From DASPHG01 sp963849605 (GTDB lineage Bacteria; Actinomycetota; Thermoleophilia; Solirubrobacterales; Thermoleophilaceae), in the NCBI GenBank assembly GCA_963849605.1, contig CAWKHX010000002.1:620001-684000 (forward strand): a stretch of DNA of 64,000 bases, written 5' to 3'. This document shows positions 34,034 through 42,381 of this stretch, one piece after another. Each line of letters starts with the position of its first letter. The first letter of the stretch is position 1. A program made the translations under genes and the position numbers. Below the pieces are notes generated by a model. That model was given only the letters and a program-made list of their open reading frames with translations, ran no database searches and had not been told where the DNA came from.

Positions 34034-34848
34034 GAGCCGGCGACGGCGATGCTGCCGAGCACGCTGGCCACGCCGATGCACGCAGCCAGCGCCACCGGCA
34101 TGAGCGGCGGCATCCGGACGCGGTCGCGGAGGTCGAACATCACGAACGCCGCGAGCGCTCCGCCGATCAGCCCCCCGAGGTGGCCGCCGATCGAGATCCC
34201 GGGGATGGCGAACGTGAAGAGCAGGTTGATGCCGAGCCAGACCCCGAGGCCGCTCTCCATCGGGTTGATGCCGCGGTTCCGCATCACGACGACCGCCGCG
34301 CCCATCAGGCCGAAGATCGCGCCCGAGGCCCCGACCGTCAGGCCGTGCGCCTCGAACAGGAGCGCGCCGAACGATCCCGCGAGCAGCGAGACGAAGTAGA
34401 TGATCGCGAACCGCAGCCGGCCGACCGCGGGCTCGAGCAGCGACCCGAGGACGTACAGCGCAAATCCGTTGAACGCCAGGTGAAGGAAGCCGGCGTGCAG
34501 GAACCCGCTGGTAACGAGCCGCCAGTACTCGCCGTCGGCGATCGTCGCCCTCGACACCGCGCCGTCGATGATCAGCTGGGAGCCGCCGAAGCTCGAGCCG
34601 CTTGCGCTCGCGCCGCTCGCCATCGCCCCGAGCTGCACGAGGACGATGATCCCGAGTAGGACGTAGGTGACCATCGGCTCGTCTCCGCGCGCCGCCGCCA
34701 CTGTCCGCACTCTCGTTTTCTGGCCCGCGCACTCGGGACAGCGCATGCCGACGGACGTCGTCGTCATGCACTCCGGGCAGATCGGGCGCCCGCAGTTGGA
34801 GCACGAGACGGCCGTCTCACGGCCCGGATGCCGGTAGCACACGTCCAT
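34030..34848 (-). CDS. Rhomboid-family intramembrane serine protease with N-terminal zinc finger
   Basis: 272 residues from ATG 34848. An N-terminal B-box-like zinc region (C4, then CSNCGRPICPECM and CPEC) is followed by about six membrane helices. Rhomboid catalysis is shown by GASGAIFGLMGAA (nucleophile Ser in GxSG) and GGHLGGLIGG (catalytic His), with HAGFLHLAFNGFALYVLG as the N-terminal HxxxN block. The zinc head probably faces the cytoplasm. Substrates are unknown. Leaderless: TATCGT, seven bases, ATG. Confidence 0.9.
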   Translation of the reverse strand: MDVCYRHPGRETAVSCSNCGRPICPECMTTTSVGMRCPECAGQKTRVRTVAAARGDEPMVTYVLLGIIVLVQLGAMASGASASGSSFGGSQLIIDGAVSRATIADGEYWRLVTSGFLHAGFLHLAFNGFALYVLGSLLEPAVGRLRFAIIYFVSLLAGSFGALLFEAHGLTVGASGAIFGLMGAAVVVMRNRGINPMESGLGVWLGINLLFTFAIPGISIGGHLGGLIGGALAAFVMFDLRDRVRMPPLMPVALAACIGVASVLGSIAVAGS

Positions 34849-34855
34849 TGGCCGG

Positions 34856-34865
34856 ACGATAGCCT
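34856..34865. promoter_or_regulatory. Divergent -10 elements sharing two bases (rhomboid / secreted hydrolase)
   Basis: Minus-strand TATCGT (34861-34856), seven bases before ATG 34848; plus-strand TAGCCT (34860-34865), eight bases before TTG 34874. They share bases 34860-34861, so polymerase cannot open both at once. Confidence 0.55.
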
Positions 34866-34873
34866 CCGCGTCC

Positions 34874-37522
34874 TTGGCGAAGCGGGGGACGATCGGGGTT
34901 CTGGGAGGCTGCCTCGTGGCGGTGGCCGCTGCGCCGGTGGCGCTCGTCCCCGGCAGCGACGACGCGGTCGCGGCGAAGCAGCGCAAGGGTCTCGAGCTGT
35001 CCGTCGTCACGACCAGCCAGCGCCGGATCCTCACCAAGCGCCGCATCCGCGTCAGCGTCCGCGCGACCCGTTCCGGCACCTACCGCGTGTTCGGATCGAC
35101 GCGCAGGCGGCCCGGGAAGGGCCGCGCGCGCATCGTCGCCACGCGCGCAAAGGAGCTCCGGCTGGGCGCCGGCCGCACGCGCACGGTGCGGCTGAGGCTG
35201 ATCCGCGCCGGACGGCGCGAACTGCGGACGTGCGTACCGCGCAAGGTGATCGCGAACGGGCTGCGCCTGCGCGGTGAGAAGCGAGTGCCCGGACGCACGC
35301 GACGGCGCGCGGCGGCACTCCGCGTCAACGCCGCGCGCTGCAGGCGCGACCGAAGGGGCGGCGGCGGTGGCACGCCGTCCCCGCCCCGTGCGCAGGAGCC
35401 GATCGCCTACAAGACGGAGAACGCCGGCCGCTGTGACTTCATCGACGACGGGGACTGCCTCTTCCCCTGGCCCAACGACCACTTCACCGTCGCCGACCCG
35501 ACGACGGACACCGGCCGGCGCCTGAACCTCAAGGCTGCCTCGATGCCGGCGAACCGCGCCGGCAAGGGGATCACGCCGGGCCCGTACAACCGCAACGACG
35601 GCTTCAGCCCGGGAGCGCTGATCGTGACGAAGGTGCCGGGGCTCGAGACTCAGAAGGCGTTCGACGAGACGGGCGCGGTGCCGATCACGGACATGGGGCA
35701 GGCGTTCGCACCGCGCCAGCCCGTCGTCGTGCTGAACGCGCGCACGCGTGAGCGGCAGCTCATCTGGGCGGAGATCGACTCGAACGCGGCGGAGAAGAAG
35801 GACGTGACGTTCCTGATCCGGCCGGGGGTCAACTTCGAGGAGGGCGAGCGCTACATCGTCGCGCTGCGCAACCTCAAGGGCGAGGACGGCAAGACGCTCA
35901 AGGCGCCGGAGGGCTTCCGGATCTATCGCGACCGGGTGCTCACCACGAATCCCGACGTGGAGGGGCGGCGCGGTCACTTCGAGTCCATGTTCGGGACGCT
36001 CGCCGAGGCCGGCATCGACCGCGACACGCTCTATCGCGCATGGGACTTCACGGTCGCGAGCGAGCGCAACCTCTCGGAGCGCGTGCTCGCGATCCGCGAC
36101 GACGCGTTTGCGAAGCTCGGCGACACCAACCTGACCGACATGACGGTGCAGGGAGAGGCACCCGACTTCACGATCGAGAAGGTCACGGCCAACCCCGAGG
36201 ACCAGCTCGCACTGCGTGTTGAGGGCAGGTACACCGTGCCGTGCTACCTCAACACACCGAATTGCGTCTCGGGCGGGACGTTCACCTATCCGCAGGGCTC
36301 GACGAACGGCCCACCGGTGATCCCCGAGGGGAGCACCACCACGGCCCGCTTCCAGTGCAACATCCCGAAGTCGGCGACCGTGCCCGGCGCATCACGGCCG
36401 TCGCTCTACGGCCACGGCCTGCTGGGCAGCCGCGGCGAGGTGAACCAGGGTCAGCTGCGGGACTTCGGGCTCGAGCACAACTTCGTGTTCTGCGCCACGG
36501 ACTGGATCGGCATGGCTTGCTCCGACCTGCCCGACACGGACGCGAGCCCCGACGCGATCGCGGACTTCCTCGAGAAGGCACAGCGCGGGCAGCTCCCGAA
36601 CTGCGACTACCAGACGGTGCTCGCGATCCTGAACGACATGTCGAACTTCCCGCAGCTCGCCGACCGCGTGCAGCAGGGGCTCGTCAACTTCCTCTACCTC
36701 GGGCGGCTGATGATCCACCCGGACGGCTTCTCGAGCGACCCGAACTTCCAGATGAACGGCCAGAGCCTGATCGACACGCGCAGGCTGTTCTACGACGGCA
36801 ACAGCCAGGGCGGGATCATCGGCGGCGCCCTCACCGCGGTCGCGGTCGACCACGACCGCGCGGTCCTCGGCGTGCTGGGGATGAACTACTCGACGCTCTT
36901 GACACGCAGCACGGACTGGGGCACCGGACAGCAGCCGAACGAGCTCGACCTGCCGGAGTACTCGTGGTTCATGTACGAGGCGTACCCGAACGAGCTCCAG
37001 CGGCAGCTGATCTTCTCGCTCATCCAGACGCTCTGGGACCGGGCCGAGGCGAACGGCTACGCGCAGCACATGACGGACGACCCGCTGCCGAACACGCCGC
37101 CGCACGAGGTGATGCTGCACGGCGGGCTCGGAGACCACCAGGTCGCACAGGTGGCGGCAGAGGTCGAGGCGCGCACGATCGGCGCGTTCGCGCGCACGCC
37201 GTATGTCGATCCGGGCCGCGACAGCGACGAGCAGCCCCACTACGGGATCCCGGCGATCCCAAGCTTCCCGTTCACGGGCTCCGCGCTCGTCCTCTGGGAC
37301 ATCGGGCCGAAGCGAACCGAGGACGGCCAGACGGTCGGGACCGACGTCCCGCCCACCACGAACACGCCGCCCGGCGAGCAGGCCGGCGAGGACCCGCACG
37401 AGTTCCCGCGCAGGTCACCCGCCGCGCGCACGCAGAAGTCCGCGTTCCTGTCGATCGGCGGGCAGGTGATCGACGTGTGCGGGTCGAACCCCTGCTACGC
37501 AGGTACCTGGACAGGCCCTTAG
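34874..37522 (+). CDS. Large secreted alpha/beta-hydrolase-like protein
   Basis: 882 residues from TTG 34874. Signal peptide (~8-30), then an arginine-rich region (~40-165, with RKGLE, TRRRPGKGRAR) and a Gly/Pro linker. The C-terminal two thirds resemble a bacterial lipase/esterase: oxyanion-type YGHGLLGS and a nucleophile elbow DGNSQGGIIGG, with several Cys pairs (CDFIDDGDC, CATDWIGMAC, CGSNPC) that may form disulfides. A catalytic His could be in MLHGGLGDHQ. No named family; substrate unknown. TTG follows TAGCCT by eight bases. Confidence 0.7.
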   Translation: MAKRGTIGVLGGCLVAVAAAPVALVPGSDDAVAAKQRKGLELSVVTTSQRRILTKRRIRVSVRATRSGTYRVFGSTRRRPGKGRARIVATRAKELRLGAGRTRTVRLRLIRAGRRELRTCVPRKVIANGLRLRGEKRVPGRTRRRAAALRVNAARCRRDRRGGGGGTPSPPRAQEPIAYKTENAGRCDFIDDGDCLFPWPNDHFTVADPTTDTGRRLNLKAASMPANRAGKGITPGPYNRNDGFSPGALIVTKVPGLETQKAFDETGAVPITDMGQAFAPRQPVVVLNARTRERQLIWAEIDSNAAEKKDVTFLIRPGVNFEEGERYIVALRNLKGEDGKTLKAPEGFRIYRDRVLTTNPDVEGRRGHFESMFGTLAEAGIDRDTLYRAWDFTVASERNLSERVLAIRDDAFAKLGDTNLTDMTVQGEAPDFTIEKVTANPEDQLALRVEGRYTVPCYLNTPNCVSGGTFTYPQGSTNGPPVIPEGSTTTARFQCNIPKSATVPGASRPSLYGHGLLGSRGEVNQGQLRDFGLEHNFVFCATDWIGMACSDLPDTDASPDAIADFLEKAQRGQLPNCDYQTVLAILNDMSNFPQLADRVQQGLVNFLYLGRLMIHPDGFSSDPNFQMNGQSLIDTRRLFYDGNSQGGIIGGALTAVAVDHDRAVLGVLGMNYSTLLTRSTDWGTGQQPNELDLPEYSWFMYEAYPNELQRQLIFSLIQTLWDRAEANGYAQHMTDDPLPNTPPHEVMLHGGLGDHQVAQVAAEVEARTIGAFARTPYVDPGRDSDEQPHYGIPAIPSFPFTGSALVLWDIGPKRTEDGQTVGTDVPPTTNTPPGEQAGEDPHEFPRRSPAARTQKSAFLSIGGQVIDVCGSNPCYAGTWTGP

Positions 37523-37546
37523 CGAGCGTACAACGGAGGTGGATCG

Positions 37547-37975
37547 ATGGCGGAACGTTCACCCGCCCAGCTGTACGCACTGATCTTCGGAGTCGTGCTG
37601 GTCGCGGTCGGGATCATGGGCTTCTTCTACGAGGGGAGCTTCTCGACCGGTGACGACGCTCCGAGGGACGCCGTCCTCGGCATCCTCGACGTGAACGGGT
37701 GGCACAACGTCGTGCACATCCTGAGCGGCGTGATCGGCCTCGCCGTCGCCGGCTCGTACGCGAATGCGCGGTTCTACGCACTCTGCTTCGGCCTGATCTA
37801 CATCGTCGTCGCGATCCTCGGCTTCATCTACGGCGACGGGGACTCGATCTTCGGCCTCGTCCCCGTCAACACCGAGGACAACGTCCTGCACGCGCTGATC
37901 GGCGTGGCCGGAATCGGCGCGGGGATGGCGACGCCCGCGGAGCCGGCGCCGACGACGGCGGCTACCGCTCAGTGA
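37547..37975 (+). CDS. DUF4383-type small membrane protein
   Basis: 142 residues, four hydrophobic segments (about 8-26, 48-66, 74-92 and 105-122) and an Ala/Thr/Pro tail. GFFYEGSF and DVNGWHNVVHILSGVIGL are typical of DUF4383 integral membrane proteins. Function unknown in the family. ATG preceded by GGAGGT at seven bases. The 3' end overlaps the convergent msrB by 14 bases. Confidence 0.75.
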   Translation: MAERSPAQLYALIFGVVLVAVGIMGFFYEGSFSTGDDAPRDAVLGILDVNGWHNVVHILSGVIGLAVAGSYANARFYALCFGLIYIVVAILGFIYGDGDSIFGLVPVNTEDNVLHALIGVAGIGAGMATPAEPAPTTAATAQ

Positions 37976-38342
37976 GGTCGAGCGCCAGCGAGTTGATGCA
38001 GTAGCGCTGCCCGGTGGGGCCTGGGCCGTCGTCGAAGACGTGGCCCAGGTGCCCGCCGCAGTTGCGGCAGACGACCTCGGTGCGGACCATGCCCTGGCTC
38101 GCGTCCTCGCGCAGCTCGACGGCCTCCTCGACCGCGGGCTCCGTGAAGCTCGGCCACCCGGTGCCGGAGTCGAACTTGGTGTTCGAGTCGAACAGCATCG
38201 CGCCGCAGCCGGCGCAGTGGTAGCTCCCGTCAGCCTTCTCGTCGACGTACTCGCCGCTGAACGGCGGCTCGGTCGCCGCGCAGCGGAGCACCGCGTAGCG
38301 GTCGGGGTCGAGCTCGGCGCGCCACTCCTCGTCGGTCTTCAT
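37962..38342 (-). CDS. msrB: Peptide-methionine (R)-S-oxide reductase
   Basis: 126 residues. Reduces methionine-R-sulfoxide in proteins. Zinc cysteines C43/C46 (CAGCG) and C92/C95 (CRNCG), catalytic C115 in RYCINSLAL, and the FDSGTGWPSF block are all present. No second (resolving) Cys in the usual place is evident, so it may recycle through thioredoxin by another route. ATG overlaps the upstream gene's stop (ATGA). Part of sigma-membrane-msrB, so possibly under oxidative control. Confidence 0.93.
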   Translation of the reverse strand: MKTDEEWRAELDPDRYAVLRCAATEPPFSGEYVDEKADGSYHCAGCGAMLFDSNTKFDSGTGWPSFTEPAVEEAVELREDASQGMVRTEVVCRNCGGHLGHVFDDGPGPTGQRYCINSLALDLTER

Positions 38343-38677
38343 CTGTCCAGGGTCCTCCCCACTCGGTCGACGACGTCCTGCAGCCCCTGTTCCAGGGCGC
38401 GCAGGCCCGTTACATGCTTCTTCTTCGACCGCTGCCGTGCGCGGACGACGACCAGCGCACCGCCCGCCACCCCGATGACCGTCGCGGCGGCCACGGGCCG
38501 CACCCAGTTGCGCGGATCGCGCATCGCGCCCAGCTCCCACTCGGCCAGCTCCTCCGCGGCGAGGTCGGTGAGCTCCGTGAGGTGCCGCTCGAGCCGGTCG
38601 GAGAGCGCCTCGGGCGGCTCCACCGGCGTCAGGGCCGAGCGCAGGAGCGCCTCCACGTCGAACCGTGCCTCAGTCAT
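38339..38677 (-). CDS. Single-pass membrane protein next to the sigma factor (possible anti-sigma)
   Basis: 112 residues. N-terminal acidic helix (MTEARFDVEALLRSAL, EALSDRLERHLTELTDLAAEELAEWE), one transmembrane segment (VRPVAAATVIGVAGGALVVV, ~61-80), then a basic RARQRSKKKH tail. Overlaps the sigma gene by eight bases and msrB by four. Position and topology suggest a membrane-bound regulator of the sigma factor, but no ZAS zinc motif is seen, so this is a guess. Confidence 0.55.
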   Translation of the reverse strand: MTEARFDVEALLRSALTPVEPPEALSDRLERHLTELTDLAAEELAEWELGAMRDPRNWVRPVAAATVIGVAGGALVVVRARQRSKKKHVTGLRALEQGLQDVVDRVGRTLDR

Positions 38678-39197
38678 TTCCGAGCTCCTCCTCGAGCTGT
38701 TTGATCGCTCGATGGATCAACACCTTGGTGGCGCCGTCGGTGCGCCCGAGCGCACGGGCGATCTCGCGGTTGTCCATGTCGAGGGCGAAGCGCATGATCA
38801 GCGCGTCGCGTCGGTCCTCCGGGAGCTTCGCCACACCCGCGAGCACCTCCTGCACCTCTTCGCGGCCCTCGACCAGGTCCGCGGTGTCGTGGAACGCCGG
38901 GAGCACGCCCGCGTCCTCGAGGTTCGTCTGCGGCTTGCGCGAGCGGTCGCGGTAGAAGTTGGCCGCGAGGTTGTGCGCAATCCGGATGAGCCACGGCCGC
39001 AGCGGACGGCCGCGCGCCTCGCGCTGAGCCCGCTCGAAGTGGCGGTACGCCTGGAGGAAGGTCTGCTCGGTGATGTCCTCGGCGTCGTGGTGATTGCCGA
39101 TCCGGTAGTACGCATAGCTGTATACGTCGCGCAGGTGCGCCCGGTACAGCTCGGTGAAGTCGGCGTCGAGACTGACCTTGTCGCTTGTCGCGCTCAC
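38670..39197 (-). CDS. RNA polymerase sigma factor, sigma-70 family (ECF type)
   Basis: 175 residues, two domains. Region 2: FTELYRAHLRDVYSYAYYRIGNHHDAEDITEQTFLQAYRHF, with the RNAP-binding and -10 helices. Region 4: LPEDRRDALIMRFALDMDNREIARALGRTDGATKVLIHRAIKQL, the -35-binding HTH. Lacks regions 1 and 3, as in ECF sigmas. Starts at a GTG six bases after TAGGCT. Its target promoters are unknown; the msrB neighbour suggests oxidative stress (inference). Confidence 0.9.
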   Translation of the reverse strand: MSATSDKVSLDADFTELYRAHLRDVYSYAYYRIGNHHDAEDITEQTFLQAYRHFERAQREARGRPLRPWLIRIAHNLAANFYRDRSRKPQTNLEDAGVLPAFHDTADLVEGREEVQEVLAGVAKLPEDRRDALIMRFALDMDNREIARALGRTDGATKVLIHRAIKQLEEELGND

Positions 39198-39203
39198 GCA
39201 CGG

Positions 39204-39209
39204 AGCCTA
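39204..39209 (-). promoter_or_regulatory. -10 element of the ECF sigma gene (leaderless)
   Basis: TAGGCT, six bases, GTG 39197. Confidence 0.45.
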
Positions 39210-39217
39210 TCCCTCAG

Positions 39218-40846
39218 TCAGCGAGCTGCAGCGACCCACTCGGGGGCCTGGATGCGCCCGTCGACAAGCGCGGCGAGCTCGGTCACCGCGGCCGCGGGCA
39301 GCATGCGGCGCTCGAGCGCCTGCTGGAGGAGCGCGACAGCGTCGAGGGCCTCGGGCGTCTCACCCAGGCGCGCGCGGATCTCGTCCGGGCGGACGCCGTG
39401 CGCGAGCATCTCGCCCGCGCGGCGATTGCGGCTGCTGTCGGCGATGACGGTCGCGACGAGATCGCCGACGCCAGCCGTGCCGGCGAACGTCTCGGCGCGA
39501 GCGCCGTCGTGGAGCGCCAGCGCGTGCACCTCGGCGAACACGCCGGCCGCCGCGGCGCCGGCGTCGTTCAGGCGATGGACAGCGGCCGCCGCGGCGGCGA
39601 GCGCTGCGACGTTCTTCGCACACGCGGCGAACTCGGCGCCGACGAGGTCGTCGGTCTCCTCGACACCGGCGCCGGTCTTCTCGAACAGCCGTACCAGCTG
39701 GCGGCGGAGATCGGCGTCCCCGGAGGCGACGACGAAGGCGGCGGCGCCCGACGCGGCCTCGAAGGCGTGTGCGGGGCCGGCGAGTGCGGCCACGCCGCGG
39801 GCCAGGACGCGCTCGGCGACGTACTCCGACGGGCGCAGCGCAAGCGGCGCGACCAGGCCCTTCGAGCAGACGACGACCGCCGTGCGGCGGCCGATGCTCG
39901 CGGCGACCTCGCCGACCGCGGCTGGGAGGTCACGGCTGGCGACTGCGAAGACGACGAGGTCCACGGCCTGGAACTCGATCTTCGACACGGGCTTGGCGGT
40001 GACGCGGTCGGGAAGCTCGATTCCCGGCAGGCGATCGTGGTTCATGCCGCTGCCGACAATCCGCTCGGCCTGCTCGCGGCTTCGGCACCCGAGCTCGACC
40101 TCGAGCCCGGCGCGTGCCAGCAGGCTGGCGAGTGCCGTCCCCATCGGGCCGGCGCCTACGACGGCCGCGGAGCGGAGCGCAGGCAGGCCGCCGAGCCACT
40201 CGTACTGAAGCTCGACGCACGGCCAGATGCGCGCGGTGACCTCGCTCGCCAGGTGCGCAGAGGGGCTTTCGACGCGCGGGAAGGTCAGCGGACGGCCGCA
40301 ACGGACGCGCACCTTGTAAGGGCGGATCAATAGGCCGCGCCGAATCCGCTCGGTGCCGAGGACCGCGATCGGGACGACCGGCGCTCCGGTCTCGAGCGCA
40401 AGCCGGCCAACGCCGCGCTTCGGCTCGCCGAGCGACCCGCGGCGGATGCGCGTGCCCTCCGGGAAGATCATGACCGCCTCGCCGCGCTCGACGAGGATGC
40501 GGGCGGTCTCCATCGCCTCCTCGTCGGACTCGCCGCGGCGAATCGGAAATGCCCCGAGCCCATTGAGGAACCAGCCCATCCAGCGCTTCTCGAACAGCTC
40601 GCGCTTGGCGACGAAGTAGATCGGGCGCCGGAGGCAGATGCCGACGACCCACGGGTCGAGGAAGCTGCGGTGGTTGGGCGCGAGGATCGCGCCGCCCTCG
40701 GAGGGGATGTGCTCGCGACCGATGCGCTGCAGCCGGAAGAGCAGCATGAGCAGCGGCTGGAGCGCGAGGCGCGTCGGCCAGTAGACGAACGGGTTGACCC
40801 CACGCGTACGCGTGCGCGCGTGATAGGTACTGAGCTCGCGAGCCAC
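39218..40846 (-). CDS. Fused 1-acylglycerol-3-phosphate acyltransferase (PlsC) and glycerol-3-phosphate dehydrogenase (GpsA)
   Basis: 542 residues, one polypeptide. Residues ~1-215: PlsC acyltransferase with NHRSFLD (N58, H59, D64), FPEGTRIRRG (128-137) and PVVPIAVLGTERI. Residues ~225-542: GpsA, with dinucleotide loop VVGAGPMGTALAS (229-241), GPAHAFEA, and the C-terminal CAKNVAALAAAAAAVHRLNDAG with the catalytic Lys. No stop or frame change lies between. GpsA makes sn-glycerol-3-phosphate; PlsC adds the second acyl chain. Both active sites appear intact. GTG start; a TAGACA lies four bases before it. Confidence 0.88.
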   Translation of the reverse strand: MARELSTYHARTRTRGVNPFVYWPTRLALQPLLMLLFRLQRIGREHIPSEGGAILAPNHRSFLDPWVVGICLRRPIYFVAKRELFEKRWMGWFLNGLGAFPIRRGESDEEAMETARILVERGEAVMIFPEGTRIRRGSLGEPKRGVGRLALETGAPVVPIAVLGTERIRRGLLIRPYKVRVRCGRPLTFPRVESPSAHLASEVTARIWPCVELQYEWLGGLPALRSAAVVGAGPMGTALASLLARAGLEVELGCRSREQAERIVGSGMNHDRLPGIELPDRVTAKPVSKIEFQAVDLVVFAVASRDLPAAVGEVAASIGRRTAVVVCSKGLVAPLALRPSEYVAERVLARGVAALAGPAHAFEAASGAAAFVVASGDADLRRQLVRLFEKTGAGVEETDDLVGAEFAACAKNVAALAAAAAAVHRLNDAGAAAAGVFAEVHALALHDGARAETFAGTAGVGDLVATVIADSSRNRRAGEMLAHGVRPDEIRARLGETPEALDAVALLQQALERRMLPAAAVTELAALVDGRIQAPEWVAAAR

Positions 40847-40876
40847 GGTTTGTCTACCCGGGTCCGGGGCTGGCGT

Positions 40877-40882
40877 TACGCT
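40877..40882 (+). promoter_or_regulatory. -10 element of the following membrane protein gene (leaderless)
   Basis: TACGCT, then exactly seven bases, then ATG 40890. Confidence 0.5.
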
Positions 40883-40889
40883 GCAGGCG

Positions 40890-41411
40890 ATGAGACTCGA
40901 ACGGAGCGTGCGCGGCGCAGCCGCCGGCGCGGTCGCAGCGGCGGTGTGGGCGGCTCAGGAGCCGCTCGACAAGCGGGTGTTCGACGTCGACTACTCCGAC
41001 ATCGAACTGCTCGGCAAGGCGGTCACGCGCGGCGACGAGTGGCCGGCCGTCGGGCTTGCAATCCATATTGCGAACGGCGCGGCCTTCGGCGCGGCGTATG
41101 CGCTCGGGAAGCCGTTCATCCCCGGGCCGTCGATAGGGCGGGCGGTGATCGCCGCGATGGCGGAGAACTTCGGCACCTGGCCGCTCATCGGCGTGGCGGA
41201 GCGGATCCACCCCGCGCGCGGCGACCTGCCGCGGCTCGCCGGGAACCCGCGCGCGCTCGCGCAGGCGACCTGGCGCCACTTCCTGTTCGGCGCCGTCCTG
41301 GGCGTGCTCGAGGAGCGCCTCAACCAGGGCCTGCACGTGGACGTGCCGGAGGTCCCCGTGTCGTCGAACGGCCACGGCGACATCGAGTTCGCCGTGGGCG
41401 CCGCGACCTAG
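40890..41411 (+). CDS. Putative membrane protein
   Basis: 173 residues. Hydrophobic segments near residues 8-22 (AAAGAVAAAVWAAQ), 52-70, 85-105 and 128-145 (ATWRHFLFGAVLGVL). No enzymatic motif. Not recognised. Leaderless ATG. Its TAG stop starts a TAGACT hexamer in front of the tRNA-like sequence. Confidence 0.6.
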   Translation: MRLERSVRGAAAGAVAAAVWAAQEPLDKRVFDVDYSDIELLGKAVTRGDEWPAVGLAIHIANGAAFGAAYALGKPFIPGPSIGRAVIAAMAENFGTWPLIGVAERIHPARGDLPRLAGNPRALAQATWRHFLFGAVLGVLEERLNQGLHVDVPEVPVSSNGHGDIEFAVGAAT

Positions 41412-41414
41412 ACT
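41409..41414 (+). promoter_or_regulatory. -10 element before the tRNA-like sequence, sharing the upstream TAG stop
   Basis: TAGACT, nine bases before the first acceptor base (41424). TAG is the stop of the preceding gene. Confidence 0.45.
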
Positions 41415-41423
41415 TTCGGCGTT

Positions 41424-41495
41424 GCCCGCTTAGCTCAGCTGGTAGAGCACGCTTTTGTAAACCCGGGGTCGTCGGTTCGAGTCCGACACGCGCCG
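41424..41495 (+). tRNA. tRNA-Thr(TGT)-like sequence with broken stems (possible pseudo-tRNA)
   Basis: D-arm (GCTC AGCTGGTA GAGC) and T-arm (GTCGG TTCGAGT CCGAC) are perfect. The acceptor strands GCCCGCT and ACGCGCC pair at only three of seven positions, and the anticodon stem also pairs badly (at most two of five). The anticodon loop reads TTTGTAA, giving TGT at 41456-41458 when counted from the T-arm; from the D-arm it would be GTA. No CCA is encoded. The 3' half would fit a different 5' half, so it may be a chimera or decayed gene, or contain errors. Confidence 0.5.
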
Positions 41496-41562
41496 AGAGC
41501 CCAACGGCCTCGTGTCGCTGTCCTCGCTACGTCGCCCCGTTCCGCGAAGCGGTCTTCGTCTG

Positions 41563-42381
41563 ATGTCTGGTCGAGCCCTCCTCTCCATGCTCGCGGTCGC
41601 GGGCACGGCGGAGGCGCGCGTGGTGACCGAGGAGGATGCGCGCGGCGGCACGCGGGCCGAGTTCAGCTACGACCGCAGGGGCGACGAGTTCAGCCGCACC
41701 TACCGCGACTTCGCGCTGCGGATCTACGAGGACGATGTGCTCGTCTTCGAGCGCGACCTGACGAGCTGCTGCCGCGGCTATGAGCCGGCCGGCTTCGGCC
41801 GGCGCTCGTCCGTGACCGTCCGCGACCTCGACGGAGGCGGGCCGGAGGTGCTGCTCGACTTCTATTCGGGCGGCGCGTATTGCTGCTGGGTGACGCTCGT
41901 TTACAGGCCGCGGGGTGACACGTATGCGCACAGCTCGAAGAACTGGGGCCCGAAGCACGAGAAGCTGGTGGACCTGAGCGGCGGAGCGGGGCCCGAGTTC
42001 CTGTCCCACGACGACAGCTTCCTGAAGCCGTACGGATGCAACTTCTGCTGGCACTACCTGCCGCACGTATGGCGCTTCGACGACGGAGAGTTCCGGGACG
42101 TCACGCGGCAGTACCCCGGGCAGGTGCGGCCGAAGTCACACAGGCTTCGCCGCAAGTACTTCCGCGCGAGTGAGCGCGGCGACGACGTCAAACCGCTGCT
42201 CGCGCCCTATGTCGCGACGACGTACCTCCTGGGCGAGCCGCGCACCGGCTGGCGCCTCGTCCGGCGTGCGCTCCGGCGCGGCGAGCTCGTGAACCACCGC
42301 GGCCGCTACGACTTCTGCCCGTGCGGCGACCGCTACCCGAGGCACCTCCGGCGCTTCCTGCGCGAGCAGGGCTACCGCTAG
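41563..42381 (+). CDS. Secreted cysteine-rich protein of unknown function
   Basis: 272 residues from ATG 41563. A short hydrophobic start (SGRALLSMLAVAGTAEA) could be a signal peptide. The rest is rich in Cys and aromatic residues: TSCCRGYEP, GAYCCW, YGCNFCWHYLPHVW, FCPCGDRYP. The pattern DLDGGGPEVLLDFYSGG.YCCW recalls VCBS/FG-GAP-type calcium loops, but no family is recognised. The C-terminal region is strongly basic. GTG 41512 is an alternative but lies in the tRNA flank. Confidence 0.6.
   Translation: MSGRALLSMLAVAGTAEARVVTEEDARGGTRAEFSYDRRGDEFSRTYRDFALRIYEDDVLVFERDLTSCCRGYEPAGFGRRSSVTVRDLDGGGPEVLLDFYSGGAYCCWVTLVYRPRGDTYAHSSKNWGPKHEKLVDLSGGAGPEFLSHDDSFLKPYGCNFCWHYLPHVWRFDDGEFRDVTRQYPGQVRPKSHRLRRKYFRASERGDDVKPLLAPYVATTYLLGEPRTGWRLVRRALRRGELVNHRGRYDFCPCGDRYPRHLRRFLREQGYR

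Noticed and set aside
41412..41562. Prophage or integrative element attachment site at the tRNA-like sequence
   Set aside because: No integrase gene, no direct repeat of the 3' end, and normal GC on both sides.
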